Shown: in pieces, positions 1-8,661 of the stretch
Position numbering within the stretch: position 1 is the first letter of the stretch
Layout: each line of letters starts with the position of its first letter
From: UBA5359 sp002410925 [NCBI: bacterium UBP13_UBA5359]
GTDB lineage: Bacteria; UBP13; UBA5359
Length of the DNA stretch: 64,000 nt
NCBI GenBank assembly: GCA_002410925.1
Contig: DHPR01000033.1
Coordinates: 124,001-188,000, forward strand
Direction of reading: 5' to 3'
The notes under the pieces: model-generated
Seen by the model: only the letters and a program-made list of their open reading frames with translations
What the model was told of the DNA's origin: nothing
The model's database searches: none
Translations under genes and position numbers: made by a program

Positions 1-8
1 GAGTTGAT

Positions 9-980
9 ATGTTTGAAGAAAACCGTTTATTGGTACTGACCGGGCCTACCGCAGTGGGCAAGACGGATATTGCCGTCAGAGTTGCGGCTGTGACTAATGC
101 TGAAATTATTTCAGCAGACTCCATACAAATTTACGAAGGCTTTGATATCGGGAGCGCCAAGCCCGGCGAGAAAGAGAGAGAGGGTATTCCTCATCACCTC
201 TTGGATGTGGCTGATCCATGCGAAGGCTTCAGCGTTGCTCGTTACAAGGATATGGCTGAAGCAGCTATTCGGGATATCTGGAGCCGTAGCAAACAGGCTG
301 TATTGACAGGGGGAACGGGTCTCTACATATCCGCCGTCATCGATGGCTTTAGCTTTCCTGAAGGCACCGATAATCCGGCTGTAAAAATTGCATTTGAAGA
401 GAGGGCTGATCAAGAGGGATTGGCTTCGCTCTACAAGCAGCTTGAAAGAATAGACCCTGCTAGCGCTTCCAGGATTCACCCCAATGACCGTAGGCGAATA
501 ATCAGGGCGTTGGAAGTCTATAACGCAACCGGTAGGCCCTTAAGCCATTTCAAGCGTCGTGGAAATGAACCGCCTCGCTTCGATGCCGTTATCATAGCTC
601 TGACCATGCCGCGCGAGTTGCTTTACAGCAGGATAGAGGCCAGGGTAGAAGCACAGATAGAATCGGGGCTGATCGATGAGGTGCGGCAGCTTATGTCCAG
701 AGCCTGCGTAAGGGATAGCCTGGCTATGCAAGGCCTTGGCTATAAAGAGATAGCCGCATATATTGATGGCCGATGCAGCCTGGAAGAGGCTGTTGCGATA
801 CTTAAACGCGATACCAGGCGTTATGCCAAGCGCCAGTTATCCTGGTGGCGGCGGGATTCCCGTGTTCATTGGCTAGATATCTGTGAGTTCGATAATAAGG
901 AAGCTCTGGTGCGGCACATAATTGATTTATGGCATACAGAAATGAAAAAGGGTAATTATATTCAGTATTGGAGAGAGTAA
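9..980 (+). CDS. miaA: tRNA dimethylallyltransferase
   Basis: MiaA transfers a dimethylallyl group to N6 of A37 in tRNAs that read UNN codons, the first step towards ms2i6A. The 323-residue product has the usual family length. A P-loop GPTAVGKT lies at residues 12-19, followed by the substrate-contacting DSIQIYEGFDIGSAKP region near residue 38 and TGGTGLYI near residue 101, then the RR-rich tRNA-binding C-terminal part. The start is a plain ATG close to the left edge and the protein begins like other MiaA proteins, so it appears complete. The next gene starts on the stop codon (TAATG), so the two are probably translated together. In many Bacillota miaA sits next to hfq; hfq is not seen here. 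Confidence 0.96.
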   Translation: MFEENRLLVLTGPTAVGKTDIAVRVAAVTNAEIISADSIQIYEGFDIGSAKPGEKEREGIPHHLLDVADPCEGFSVARYKDMAEAAIRDIWSRSKQAVLTGGTGLYISAVIDGFSFPEGTDNPAVKIAFEERADQEGLASLYKQLERIDPASASRIHPNDRRRIIRALEVYNATGRPLSHFKRRGNEPPRFDAVIIALTMPRELLYSRIEARVEAQIESGLIDEVRQLMSRACVRDSLAMQGLGYKEIAAYIDGRCSLEEAVAILKRDTRRYAKRQLSWWRRDSRVHWLDICEFDNKEALVRHIIDLWHTEMKKGNYIQYWRE

Positions 981-1903
981 TGTTTCAACAGGTTATGGGA
1001 AGTGTATTGGTAATACTTATTCTGCTTTTGGTAGGAGTTTGGGCACGTTTAAAGGGGCTGATGACCCGTGAAACCTCGGAAAGTATAAGCCGGATAGTAA
1101 TCGACATAACCACCCCGGCTCTCATATTCACAGCTATGTACAGGCAGTTCACTCCGGATCTTCTGAGACAATCATATGTTCTGCCCTTGTTTGGAGCTCT
1201 GGCTATTTTGACCGGCTTCACAGTCGGCCTGCTTCTGTTGCGCGCAGCTCGCCTGGAAGAGGATGAAGATAACACCTTTCTCTATCTCACCGCCATCAGT
1301 AACTTCAGCTATATGCCGCTGCCCCTGGCATATATGCTCTTTGGCGATAAGGGCATCATTCTGCTCTTTCTGGCTAATGTTGGCAGCTATTTTATGCTTT
1401 GGACATTTGGCGTCTGGATACTTACCAGAAACAGGCTGAATCTGTCCGGTCTGAAGAACCTTCTTACTCCGCCTCTGATAGGACTGGTGATCGGTTTTTT
1501 AGTGCCGCTCAGCCCCTTAAAGGGGCATATACCTGTTTTTATCATCGATGCTTTGGATATGCTGGGCAAAGCCACGGTTCCATTGGTAATGCTCTCTGTT
1601 GGCGGACTTATAGCAACTGTAGATTTTAAAAAGGCCTTCACTCAGGCCACGATGCCCGTGCTGGTGGTTGCTCGCCTGTTTCTGATTCCGGCCATCATGA
1701 TAGCTCTGGTCTATACCCTGAAGCTGCCGCCGCAACTGGCCAATATAGTCATCCTGATATCCGTCATGCCCTCGGCCTCCAGCTCGCCCATAATCATCCA
1801 GCGCTTCGGCGGCAAGCCTGACCTGGCCGCCACCGGGGTCTTCTTTACCACCGTTGCCAGCGTAGTGACGGTGCCTGCTCTGCTGAGTTTATTTCTGCGT
1901 TAA
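980..1903 (+). CDS. AEC-family permease (auxin efflux carrier type)
   Basis: A 307-residue polytopic membrane protein with about ten hydrophobic segments. It has the AEC (auxin efflux carrier/malonate-malate permease) pattern: an N-terminal half starting with a long hydrophobic helix, a polar centre, and a C-terminal half with a PSASSSPIIIQRFGG-type segment near residue 270. Substrates of bacterial AEC proteins vary (malate, malonate, other organic or amino acids), so none is assigned. The ATG overlaps the miaA stop as TAATG and has a GGAGAG ribosome site just before it. A TTG 12 bases upstream is also in frame but lies inside miaA and lacks spacing. No neighbouring metabolic gene points to a substrate. 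Confidence 0.85.
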   Translation: MFQQVMGSVLVILILLLVGVWARLKGLMTRETSESISRIVIDITTPALIFTAMYRQFTPDLLRQSYVLPLFGALAILTGFTVGLLLLRAARLEEDEDNTFLYLTAISNFSYMPLPLAYMLFGDKGIILLFLANVGSYFMLWTFGVWILTRNRLNLSGLKNLLTPPLIGLVIGFLVPLSPLKGHIPVFIIDALDMLGKATVPLVMLSVGGLIATVDFKKAFTQATMPVLVVARLFLIPAIMIALVYTLKLPPQLANIVILISVMPSASSSPIIIQRFGGKPDLAATGVFFTTVASVVTVPALLSLFLR

Positions 1904-1905
1904 GG

Positions 1906-2058
1906 GATATAGGGATCAACGCAGACGGCAGAAGGCGTAGCAGCATCACCAGTGGCGGAATAACAACAGAGTATATCTATGACGGCACCAGGATAGTAGC
2001 CGAAGTAGCTGAGTATTTTCTTACGTCGAGCAATTTTACGCAAATAATCATGCTATAA
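1906..2058 (+). pseudogene. RHS/YD-repeat protein 3' remnant
   Basis: An open frame without a start codon encodes about 50 residues ending at TAA 2056-2058. Its centre reads DGRRRSSITSGGITTEYIYDG followed by TRIVAE, which is the recurring YD (RHS) repeat pattern ending in the Y-x-YDG signature. A whole RHS protein is hundreds to thousands of residues long, so only one repeat and a short tail remain. It lies directly after the permease stop in the gap before the ferritin-like gene. RHS proteins are cell-surface or toxin-delivery proteins; here the piece is inferred to be debris of a lost gene rather than a functional peptide. Confidence 0.6.
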
Positions 2059-2059
2059 T
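2051..2059 (+). promoter_or_regulatory. extended -10 promoter for ferritin-like gene
   Basis: TGCTATAAT is a perfect extended -10 element (TGnTATAAT). It ends 41 bases before the ATG of the ferritin-like gene. No clear -35 hexamer is seen at 17-18 bases, which is acceptable for extended -10 promoters. It overlaps the end of the RHS remnant. Confidence 0.55.
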
Positions 2060-2100
2060 AGCTGAATAGGCTGATAACATTCGAAAGGTGGTGCGGGTTA

Positions 2101-2568
2101 ATGCATATAGCTCCTACCGAAATTCTGGAGATCGCCATAGCAATTGAAACAAATGGCGCTATATTCTATCGCCGTGCAGCGGATAGCACCGACGATCCTG
2201 AGATACGAAAGCTTTGCCTGCGCCTGGCAGCAGAGGAGGACGATCATAGAGCCAAATTCGAACGTATTTACAGTCACGAAGGCATACCGCTGGATCTTTA
2301 TGACGGAAACAGGGAAGCGCATGCATATATTCGTGCCCTGGCATCGTCACAAATTTGCGATGATGCTTCTTTGGATCTCTCATCTTCCGATAGATTGCTG
2401 GAAACCGCTATTATTTTAGAAAAGGAGAGCCTGCTTTATTATCAGTATCTAAAAGACGGCACGGCGCAAGAGAAGAATCAGAAGTTGTTGGAGGAGATAA
2501 TTGCTGAAGAACAGACCCATGTTATCAGGCTCAATGAACAGCTTGAAAGAGATAAAAAGAACCGATAG
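2101..2568 (+). CDS. ferritin-like (rubrerythrin-type) di-iron protein
   Basis: A 155-residue four-helix-bundle protein without a rubredoxin domain. It shows the four metal-ligand helices of the rubrerythrin superfamily: an ETNGAIFYRRAA helix near residue 17, AAEEDDHRAKF (E-E-x-x-H) near 44, a third helix with ILEKESLLYY near 110, and AEEQTH (E-E-x-x-H) near 142. The product is probably a cytosolic di-iron protein for peroxide reduction or iron handling. A GGTGG ribosome site lies about 9 bases before the ATG. The 3' end overlaps the DUF1638 gene, so the two are translationally coupled. The exact biochemical activity cannot be read from sequence. Confidence 0.82.
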   Translation: MHIAPTEILEIAIAIETNGAIFYRRAADSTDDPEIRKLCLRLAAEEDDHRAKFERIYSHEGIPLDLYDGNREAHAYIRALASSQICDDASLDLSSSDRLLETAIILEKESLLYYQYLKDGTAQEKNQKLLEEIIAEEQTHVIRLNEQLERDKKNR

Positions 2569-3313
2569 GCGGCTAAAGCTGAAAGTCGTCGCCTGTGGAG
2601 TGCTGGCACGAGAGCTTTATCGCATAGCTGCCGCAGCAAAGAGTATAATTGATATACAGCTCTTGCCGCAGGGGTTGCACGATGAGCCGGATAAGCTGAG
2701 GCAGAGATTGCAGCAGCAGATAGATGCCTTGCCGGAAGAGGGTATGCACTATGACGCAATTCTTTTAGGATATGGCCTCTGTTGCAACGGACTGGCAGGT
2801 ATTACGGCGCGAAATATTCCTCTTATCGTTCCGCGCGGTCATGATTGCATTACTATTCTGCTGGGTTCAAAGGAGACTTATAAGGATTATTTCGATACTC
2901 ATGGCGGCGTTTACTGGTATTCTCCCGGATGGATTGAGCGCTCTCTTCAGCCCGGTAAAGAGCGGTATGAAAGAACTTTGCAGCAATATACGGAGAGATA
3001 TGGTGAGGATAATGCTTTATATCTTATGGAAACAGAGAACAGCTGGCATAAGGAATACTCGCTGGCAACCTATATCGATTGGGAGATGCCTGATAGCGAG
3101 GAGTATAAGGGCTACGCCAGAGAATGTGCCGCCTATTTAGGGTGGGGATATGATGAGCTTCCCGGCGATAAAGGCTTGTTGCAACATCTTCTCAACGGTG
3201 ATTGGAATAACGATGAATTTTTAACGGTGCCGCCGGGAAGTATAATTGTTCCTAATGTAAACTCCCCGGGAATAGTTGCCTGTAAACCCTATAATAAAGA
3301 GGCAAAGAGCTGA
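2501..3313 (+). CDS. DUF1638 family protein
   Basis: A member of the uncharacterised DUF1638 family, recognised by the GYGLC-x-NG signature (here GYGLCCNGLAG, about residue 88) and the following PRGHDCITILLGS segment. Conserved Cys and His residues (GLCCNG, RGHDC, a later ECAAYLGWGY) could form a metal site; that is inference. From memory the family is frequent in anaerobes and in methanogens near corrinoid methyltransferases; none is seen here. The start is ambiguous: a TTG at 2501 has an ideal GGAGG spaced 6 bases away, while ATGs at 2519 and 2534 also precede the conserved core. Any choice overlaps the ferritin-like gene by 35 to 68 bases, which implies coupled synthesis. Confidence 0.8.
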   Translation: MLKNRPMLSGSMNSLKEIKRTDRRLKLKVVACGVLARELYRIAAAAKSIIDIQLLPQGLHDEPDKLRQRLQQQIDALPEEGMHYDAILLGYGLCCNGLAGITARNIPLIVPRGHDCITILLGSKETYKDYFDTHGGVYWYSPGWIERSLQPGKERYERTLQQYTERYGEDNALYLMETENSWHKEYSLATYIDWEMPDSEEYKGYARECAAYLGWGYDELPGDKGLLQHLLNGDWNNDEFLTVPPGSIIVPNVNSPGIVACKPYNKEAKS

Positions 3314-3318
3314 CGCTC

Positions 3319-3347
3319 TTGCGATAGATGGCCTTATGGTATAAAAT
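3319..3347 (+). promoter_or_regulatory. sigma-A-type promoter for leuB-like gene
   Basis: TTGCGA, a 17-base spacer and TAAAAT lie just after the DUF1638 stop and about 125 bases before the dehydrogenase ATG. The long leader (3348-3471) shows no recognised riboswitch. Confidence 0.45.
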
Positions 3348-3471
3348 ACAAAGCGGTCATATTCTCGTAATTCATGGCCACTTGAATATCCGTTCGGCTA
3401 AGGTCTTAATCTCGGCTTGAACGGAAGGATGAATAACCAGCTTTAAGCAGCAAGTGCAAGGAGGAGATATT

Positions 3472-4527
3472 ATGTATAAAATTGCCGTCATACCTGGTGA
3501 TGGAACTGGTCCGGAGGTAGTAGCCCAGGGGCTTAGAGTGTTAAATGCGGCTGCATCCAAATACGGTTTCAAATATCAGACGGAGAGCTTTGATTTCGGT
3601 GGTGAGCGCTATCTGGCTACGGGAGAGATTCTGCCGGATTCCGGTGTAGAGGATCTCAAGGCTTTCAATGCCATATATCTTGGAGCCATTGGACACCCGG
3701 CAGTAAAGCCCGGCATATTGGAGAAGGGCATTCTGCTTAAATTGCGTTTTGCTCTTGATCAGTATATTAATCTGCGTCCGGTAAAGCTTTACCCGGGAGT
3801 GGAGACACCGCTCAAGGATAAAGGGCCAGAGGATATAGATTTTGTGGTTGTGCGTGAGAATACCGAAGGCCAGTATGCCGGCGCCGGTGGTGTTTTAAAG
3901 AAGGGAACGCCGGATGAGGTCTCTATACAGGAAGCCATCAACACTCGCAAGGGTGTAGAGCGCTGTCTGCGCTATGCCTTTGAATACAGCCGCAGGCGTA
4001 AAAAGATGAACAAGCTGACCCTTTGCGGCAAGACTAACGTATTAACATACACCTTCGATCTCTGGGAGAGAGCCTTCGATGAGGTAGGCGATGCCGATTA
4101 TCCTGATATCACACGCGATTACGCTCATATAGATGCTATTTGCATGTGGATGGTTAAGAACCCCGAATGGTTTGATGTTATCGTAACAGAGAATATGTTC
4201 GGTGATATCATCACGGATCTGGGCGCCATGATACAGGGAGGAATGGGTATAGCTGCCGGCGGCAATATTAACCCTGAAGGTGTTTCTATGTTTGAGCCGA
4301 TAGGGGGGTCTGCTCCCAAGTATACCGGCATGAACATCATCAACCCCATGGCTGCTATATCTGCAGCGAGTATGATGCTCGATGTTTTGGGTGAAAGAAC
4401 GGCGGCAGCCAATATTGAACAGTCGGTAACCATAGTCTGTCGTGATTACCTGAAGAGCATGGCCGCAGGCAAGATGGGCTACAGCACCAGTGAGGTAGGG
4501 GATCTGGTTATCAAAAACCTGCCTTGA
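3472..4527 (+). CDS. leuB: 3-isopropylmalate dehydrogenase-type enzyme
   Basis: A 351-residue NAD-dependent beta-hydroxyacid oxidative decarboxylase of the isocitrate/isopropylmalate dehydrogenase family. Hallmarks: the IPGDGTGPEV start, RENTEGQYAG (substrate loop), catalytic K and Y region (GKTNVLTYT), DAICMWMV, the metal-binding D cluster (VTENMFGDIITDLGA) and GSAPKYTG. IPMDH fits best because the window holds leuA, leuC, leuD and cimA but no other leuB; enzymes of this subfamily also act on beta-methylmalate in the citramalate route. Tartrate or homoisocitrate dehydrogenase remain possible. The ATG has a strong AGGAGG site; an in-frame GTG at 3454 is less likely. It lies about 36 kb from the leu/ilv operon with its own promoter. 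Confidence 0.78.
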   Translation: MYKIAVIPGDGTGPEVVAQGLRVLNAAASKYGFKYQTESFDFGGERYLATGEILPDSGVEDLKAFNAIYLGAIGHPAVKPGILEKGILLKLRFALDQYINLRPVKLYPGVETPLKDKGPEDIDFVVVRENTEGQYAGAGGVLKKGTPDEVSIQEAINTRKGVERCLRYAFEYSRRRKKMNKLTLCGKTNVLTYTFDLWERAFDEVGDADYPDITRDYAHIDAICMWMVKNPEWFDVIVTENMFGDIITDLGAMIQGGMGIAAGGNINPEGVSMFEPIGGSAPKYTGMNIINPMAAISAASMMLDVLGERTAAANIEQSVTIVCRDYLKSMAAGKMGYSTSEVGDLVIKNLP

Positions 4528-4545
4528 TCTAAGAAAGCAGAAGGG

Positions 4546-4573
4546 GAGGGAGCCGGCCAAGGCCGGCTCCCTC
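4546..4573. terminator. perfect 13-bp hairpin between convergent genes
   Basis: GAGGGAGCCGGCC, a two-base loop AA, then the exact complement. It sits between the convergent leuB (+) and the small membrane gene (-). There is no long T run on either side, so it may act as a two-way terminator or simply as a stable 3' end. Confidence 0.55.
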
Positions 4574-4731
4574 TATTCGGAGACCGGTCTGGGCCCGCTG
4601 AACAGGCCGATAAGAAAGAGTACAGCCGCAGCCAGCAGCAGAAGATAGATCAGAGAGCCTCCGACTCTGAAAACGAGCCCCAAAATCCAGAAGAGCAGCA
4701 GCAAAACAACTAGTGTCCATATTATTCGCAT
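4573..4731 (-). CDS. small lmo0937-like membrane protein
   Basis: A 52-residue, almost wholly hydrophobic peptide. It starts MRIIWTLVVLLLLFWILG, continues with the FRVGGSLIYLLL turn, and a second helix ends in LFSGPRP. This two-helix layout, with a conserved W near the start and a GG turn between the helices, matches the widespread lmo0937/DUF5670 family of unknown function, often seen as stress-related small proteins. The ATG has a GGGAGGAAGTG ribosome site. It is convergent with leuB, and its stop lies at the edge of the perfect hairpin. Confidence 0.7.
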   Translation of the reverse strand: MRIIWTLVVLLLLFWILGLVFRVGGSLIYLLLLAAAVLFLIGLFSGPRPVSE

Positions 4732-4803
4732 ATCACTTCCTCCCTTCGAATTATTAATACCCCAGCGGCTCTGTTTTAAACAGCATCATCAGCTTTAAGC
4801 CCC

Positions 4804-4833
4804 TTGAACTTGTAGCCCCTTCTACGTTAAAAT
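4804..4833 (+). promoter_or_regulatory. promoter for dapF-dapL-hflX
   Basis: TTGAAC, an 18-base spacer, then TAAAAT, about 96 bases before the dapF ATG. The leader between shows no recognised riboswitch (for example no lysine L-box). Confidence 0.45.
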
Positions 4834-4929
4834 AAGCTGTTGGATAGATAGATTAAGCGAAGCACCTATTTCGATCTCGGATCAAGCGATCAGTGACGAA
4901 TAACTAGCTTCGGATAGGCTGGTAGGATA

Positions 4930-5790
4930 ATGAAGTTTACTAAGATGCACGGCGCCGGCAATGATTTTATAGTTGTCGATGCCTTGAAAAAGAATTACCT
5001 GAAGGATACTCTCGCGTCACCTGATATCATTAAGAGGCTTTGCGATAGGCATTTCGGCATAGGTGCCGACGGCCTGATATTGATATTGCCCTCTGAAAGC
5101 TGCGATCTTCGTATGCGGATACTGAACTCCGACGGCAGTGAGGCGGAGATGTGTGGTAACGGCATGCGATGTTTTGCCAAGTATGCCTATGAACATGCTC
5201 TGATCAGAGAGTCTGCTCTGAGTGTAGAGACCCTGGCAGGTGTTATCTCCCCGGAATTGCATCTGCAGGATGGCAAGGTCATATCCGTATCTGTTGATAT
5301 GGGTAAGCCTAAGCTGGCCCGAGCCGAAATACCCATGGCCGGGCCAGGTAAAGAAAGAGCCATCGCCTTTGATCTTTGCGTGGAGGAGAACATTTTTCAG
5401 GGAACCGCAGTTTCTATGGGCAATCCGCATTGTGTGATCTTTACGGATAATTTGAATGATATTCGACTGGAGGATATCGGTCCCGCTATCGAAACGCATC
5501 CTCTCTTTCCCCGAAAGACCAATGTCGAATTTGTCCAGGTCATTGCATCGAATAGATTGAAGATGATGGTATGGGAGAGAGGTGCAGGTATAACCCTCTC
5601 CTGCGGAACCGGCGCCTGTGCTACCCTGGTAGCTGCTGTTTTAAATGATAAGGCGGAGCATACGGCTGATATTCTTCTCCCGGGAGGCGAATTAAAAGTC
5701 TGTTGGCGAGATGATCAGCATATTATTATGACCGGCCCGGCTGAAGAGGTATTCAGCGGTAATCTGGATATATCTGCTGCTATAGTGTAG
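4930..5790 (+). CDS. dapF: diaminopimelate epimerase
   Basis: Interconverts LL- and meso-diaminopimelate for peptidoglycan and lysine. The 286-residue product starts with the typical [13 protein letters not shown]. It has both catalytic-cysteine motifs, [14 protein letters not shown] (about residue 76) and [12 protein letters not shown] (about residue 221), and the GNPHCVIF segment. It is followed 52 bases later by dapL, whose product LL-DAP is its substrate, so the pair forms the end of a short lysine/cell-wall pathway. Length and motifs are complete. Confidence 0.97.
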   Translation: MKFTKMHGAGNDFIVVDALKKNYLKDTLASPDIIKRLCDRHFGIGADGLILILPSESCDLRMRILNSDGSEAEMCGNGMRCFAKYAYEHALIRESALSVETLAGVISPELHLQDGKVISVSVDMGKPKLARAEIPMAGPGKERAIAFDLCVEENIFQGTAVSMGNPHCVIFTDNLNDIRLEDIGPAIETHPLFPRKTNVEFVQVIASNRLKMMVWERGAGITLSCGTGACATLVAAVLNDKAEHTADILLPGGELKVCWRDDQHIIMTGPAEEVFSGNLDISAAIV

Positions 5791-5842
5791 TATCAGCAGT
5801 AGCAATAACATAATGAGAAAACTAGTGGAGGTTGCAGTTGTC

Positions 5843-7000
5843 ATGAAAAGAGCAGAACGCATAAGGAAAGTGCCACCGTATCTCTTTGCTGAGATCGATA
5901 AGAAGGTGGCTCAGGCCAAGGCAGCAGGCAAGGATGTTATCAGCTTGGGAATAGGCGATCCTGATCTGCCGACGCCGGGATATATAATTGATGAACTTGT
6001 AAAAGAGGCTCATAATCCAGCCAATCATCAATATCCGTCATACGAAGGCATGTTTGCTTTTAGAAGTGCTGTGGCTGAATGGTGCCGCAAGCGCTTCGGT
6101 ATAACATTAGATCCTGCCTCTGAGGTCTTAACCCTTATAGGTTCCAAGGAAGGCATCGCGCATCTGCCGTTGGCCTTTGTCGATCCAGGGGATATAGTCC
6201 TGATTCCTGATCCAGGCTATCCCGTTTATAAGGTTGCCACTCTCTTTGCCGGCGGCGAGCCGTATCCCTTCAAGCTTTTACCGGAAAGGGGATTTTTACC
6301 GGATTTTTCAACTATCCCTTCAAATATAGCTAAGCGTGCCAAGATGATCTTTTTGAACTATCCGAATAATCCTACTGCGGCGGTAGCCGATCTCTCCTTC
6401 TTTAAGGAGGCTGTGGATTTTGCTAAGAGCTATGATATCATAGTAGCCCACGATAACGCTTATTCAGAAGTAGCTTATGACGGCTATTGCCCGGCAAGCT
6501 TTTTGCAGGCGGAGGGGGCAATGGATGTGGGTGTGGAGTTCAACTCTCTTTCCAAGCCTTTCAATATGACCGGCTGGCGTATCGGCTTTGCTTATGGCAA
6601 TAAAGATATAATCGCTGGATTATCTATTATAAAGACCAATGTAGATTCCGGCGTTTTTCAGGCTATCCAGTATGCTGGCATCAAGGCATTGCAGGAGAAC
6701 AAGGGTACAGATGAATTAAATGCTGTGTATACTCGCAGGCGCAATATGGTAGTGGAAACCTTTAATGAGATGGGATGGAAGCTGGATAAGCCTAAAGCTA
6801 CTTTCTATATCTGGGCACCGGTGCCGGAGACATACGGCTCATCAGTTGAATTTGCCGCTGCCATGCTGGAGAAAGCCGGAGTGGTGATAACTCCGGGAAT
6901 CGGCTATGGAGAGGCTGGTAACGGTTATTTCAGGATATCCATCACTATCAATGATCAACGCCTTAAAGAAGCCATGGACAGAATTAGAAAGAACCTTTAA
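5843..7000 (+). CDS. dapL: LL-diaminopimelate aminotransferase
   Basis: A fold-type I PLP aminotransferase of 385 residues that converts tetrahydrodipicolinate directly to LL-DAP using glutamate. The N-terminus [20 protein letters not shown], then [12 protein letters not shown], the NYPNNPT motif and the [14 protein letters not shown] lysine region match DapL of anaerobes and archaea. The adjacent dapF supports this over a generic aminotransferase. The chosen ATG at 5843 is preceded by GTGGAGG; an upstream ATG at 5813 lacks a ribosome site and would add ten atypical residues. A dapL route implies that the succinylase or acetylase branches may be absent; no dapD/dapE is seen in the window. Confidence 0.92.
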   Translation: MKRAERIRKVPPYLFAEIDKKVAQAKAAGKDVISLGIGDPDLPTPGYIIDELVKEAHNPANHQYPSYEGMFAFRSAVAEWCRKRFGITLDPASEVLTLIGSKEGIAHLPLAFVDPGDIVLIPDPGYPVYKVATLFAGGEPYPFKLLPERGFLPDFSTIPSNIAKRAKMIFLNYPNNPTAAVADLSFFKEAVDFAKSYDIIVAHDNAYSEVAYDGYCPASFLQAEGAMDVGVEFNSLSKPFNMTGWRIGFAYGNKDIIAGLSIIKTNVDSGVFQAIQYAGIKALQENKGTDELNAVYTRRRNMVVETFNEMGWKLDKPKATFYIWAPVPETYGSSVEFAAAMLEKAGVVITPGIGYGEAGNGYFRISITINDQRLKEAMDRIRKNL

Positions 7001-7018
7001 GGAGCGTGAGAATTCTCT

Positions 7019-8323
7019 TTGGCGATGCATGAAACATCCGGACTTCATTCAGAAATCGCTGTTATTGCCGCCATATATTTCTCTGCCGTCGGTGAGAAAG
7101 AAATCGATGAGGATATGGCTGAGCTGGACAGGTTGGCCGATACGGCCGGGGCATCGGTTGTTGCCAGAGTGACACAACGGCGCCAGAGTCCTGACTTGGC
7201 TTATTTTCTGGGCAAAGGCAAACTGGAGGAGCTGAAAGAGAGCGTTATTTCGGAAGGGGCCGATCTGGTAATCATCAACAATCAGCTTTCGCCGCTCCAG
7301 CAGCGCAATCTGGAGAACGCACTGGAAGTTAAGGTGATAGACAGAACAGCTCTGATTCTTGATATCTTTGCACAACGGGCCAGGACCAGGGAAGGTCAGT
7401 TGCAAGTTGAACTGGCGCAATTGAATTATCTTCTACCTCGCCTGGCCGGTAAGGGTATAGAGCTCTCACGGTTAGGAGGAGGTATCGGCACCAGAGGGCC
7501 TGGAGAGACTAAACTGGAAGCAGACAGGCGCCGTATAAGACGCCAAATCATCAGATTGGAAGAAGAGCTTGATAAGGTGCGAAAGCAGCGTTTGCTGCAG
7601 TCTCAACCGCGTCATGACGTTCCTGTGATGGTGACTGCGCTGGTAGGGTATACCAATGCCGGCAAATCAACTCTCTTCAATACGCTCACAGGAGCTGATG
7701 TCCTGACGGAGAACAGATTGTTTGCTACCTTGGATCCTACGCTCAGGCGTGTCAGATTGCCTAATGGACAGACTATAGTGCTGAGTGATACGGTAGGATT
7801 CATACGCAATCTGCCGCATAGTGTCGTAGCAGCATTCCGGGCTACTCTGGAAGAGGTGGTAGAGGCGGATATAATCATACATGTAGTGGATGCCTCCAAT
7901 CCTCTATCGCATAAGCAAAGCGATGCGGTATACGAGGTTTTGGAAGAGCTGGGCGTGGCTGACAAGCCTATTATAACCGTGCTCAACAAGATGGACCTGG
8001 TGGAGCATCCGCAGAGCCTTCAGCGCCTGGCAGATACGGCAGAGCGAACGGTAGCTCTCTCTGCCCTTAATGGAACAGGGTTGGATGATCTGCTGGACGA
8101 GATTGTAGAAATTATGAATGAACGTCTGGCGGTTATCGAAGTAAGCTTGCCTTATAACAGGCTGGACATACTTTCACTGCTTTACGATACCGGCCAGGTG
8201 CTGGAGCGGCGCTATGATTCGGACGGCATATTTGTACGTGCTGAAGTGGATATGGTAGTAGCGGAAAGAATCAAGGAGTTTGTTAAAAGCAGAGTGAATT
8301 TGAGAGGAGACAGGGGACGGTAG
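7019..8323 (+). CDS. hflX: ribosome-associated GTPase HflX
   Basis: HflX binds the 50S subunit and splits stalled ribosomes. The product (434 residues) has the HflX N-terminal domain, then the family linker GIGTRGPGETKLEADRR near residue 160, a coiled-coil stretch, and the G domain: G1 GYTNAGKST, G3 DTVGF, G4 NKMD, and SALNG. Length is normal. The start is uncertain: a TTG at 7019 and an ATG at 7025 both follow an AAGGAG at 6999-7004 at a long distance. The last residues (GDRGR) come from a purine-rich GGAGACAGGGGACGG string that may be a read-in repeat. Confidence 0.95.
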   Translation: MAMHETSGLHSEIAVIAAIYFSAVGEKEIDEDMAELDRLADTAGASVVARVTQRRQSPDLAYFLGKGKLEELKESVISEGADLVIINNQLSPLQQRNLENALEVKVIDRTALILDIFAQRARTREGQLQVELAQLNYLLPRLAGKGIELSRLGGGIGTRGPGETKLEADRRRIRRQIIRLEEELDKVRKQRLLQSQPRHDVPVMVTALVGYTNAGKSTLFNTLTGADVLTENRLFATLDPTLRRVRLPNGQTIVLSDTVGFIRNLPHSVVAAFRATLEEVVEADIIIHVVDASNPLSHKQSDAVYEVLEELGVADKPIITVLNKMDLVEHPQSLQRLADTAERTVALSALNGTGLDDLLDEIVEIMNERLAVIEVSLPYNRLDILSLLYDTGQVLERRYDSDGIFVRAEVDMVVAERIKEFVKSRVNLRGDRGR

Positions 8324-8460
8324 TGCCGGAATGAGTTGCTCGGGATTTGAGTGCGTTTGGAAGCTGGGTAAGAATTGCATGTAATGGAAAAAAGCGATAT
8401 GCTTAAAGATAAGGATATTGAGCCTGAAGGGTTCTATTTATTATATTGAGAGGAGAGACT

Positions 8461-8661
8461 ATGAGAAGAGAGAAAATCGATGCCTATATCGTAACCGGAG
8501 TGGTTTCTGCGGCGGCAGGCATCCTAATAGCTTCCTATCTCTATTCAAGGCAGCGTAGTCAGGATCCTTTGCTGATTGCTGAGAAGATTGTCAAGGAATG
8601 CCGAGAGAAGATAGAGGAGATAGAGAAAGACCTGACAACAGTTAAAATCACCGAGTCATAG
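8461..8661 (+). CDS. small single-pass membrane protein with coiled-coil tail
   Basis: A 66-residue protein of unknown function. It has a short basic N-terminus (MRREKIDAY), one transmembrane helix (VTGVVSAAAGILIASYLY, about 11-28), then a charged tail with heptad-like spacing (KECREKIEEIEKDL). The layout resembles small YtxH-like membrane proteins, but there is no clear family signature. The ATG has an excellent GAGAGGAGAG site. Its last bases overlap the tail of the convergent xer gene. A 21-codon frame upstream (from 8384) has no ribosome site and is not called. Confidence 0.6.
   Translation: MRREKIDAYIVTGVVSAAAGILIASYLYSRQRSQDPLLIAEKIVKECREKIEEIEKDLTTVKITES

Noticed and set aside
8300-8330. 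Purine-rich GGAGACAGGGGACGG at the end of hflX as a mobile repeat
   Set aside because: Similar strings occur in some anaerobe genomes, but only one copy is seen here and it forms the hflX C-terminus in frame.
8384-8449. 21-codon frame before the small membrane protein
   Set aside because: No ribosome site and no recognisable pattern; too short to support.
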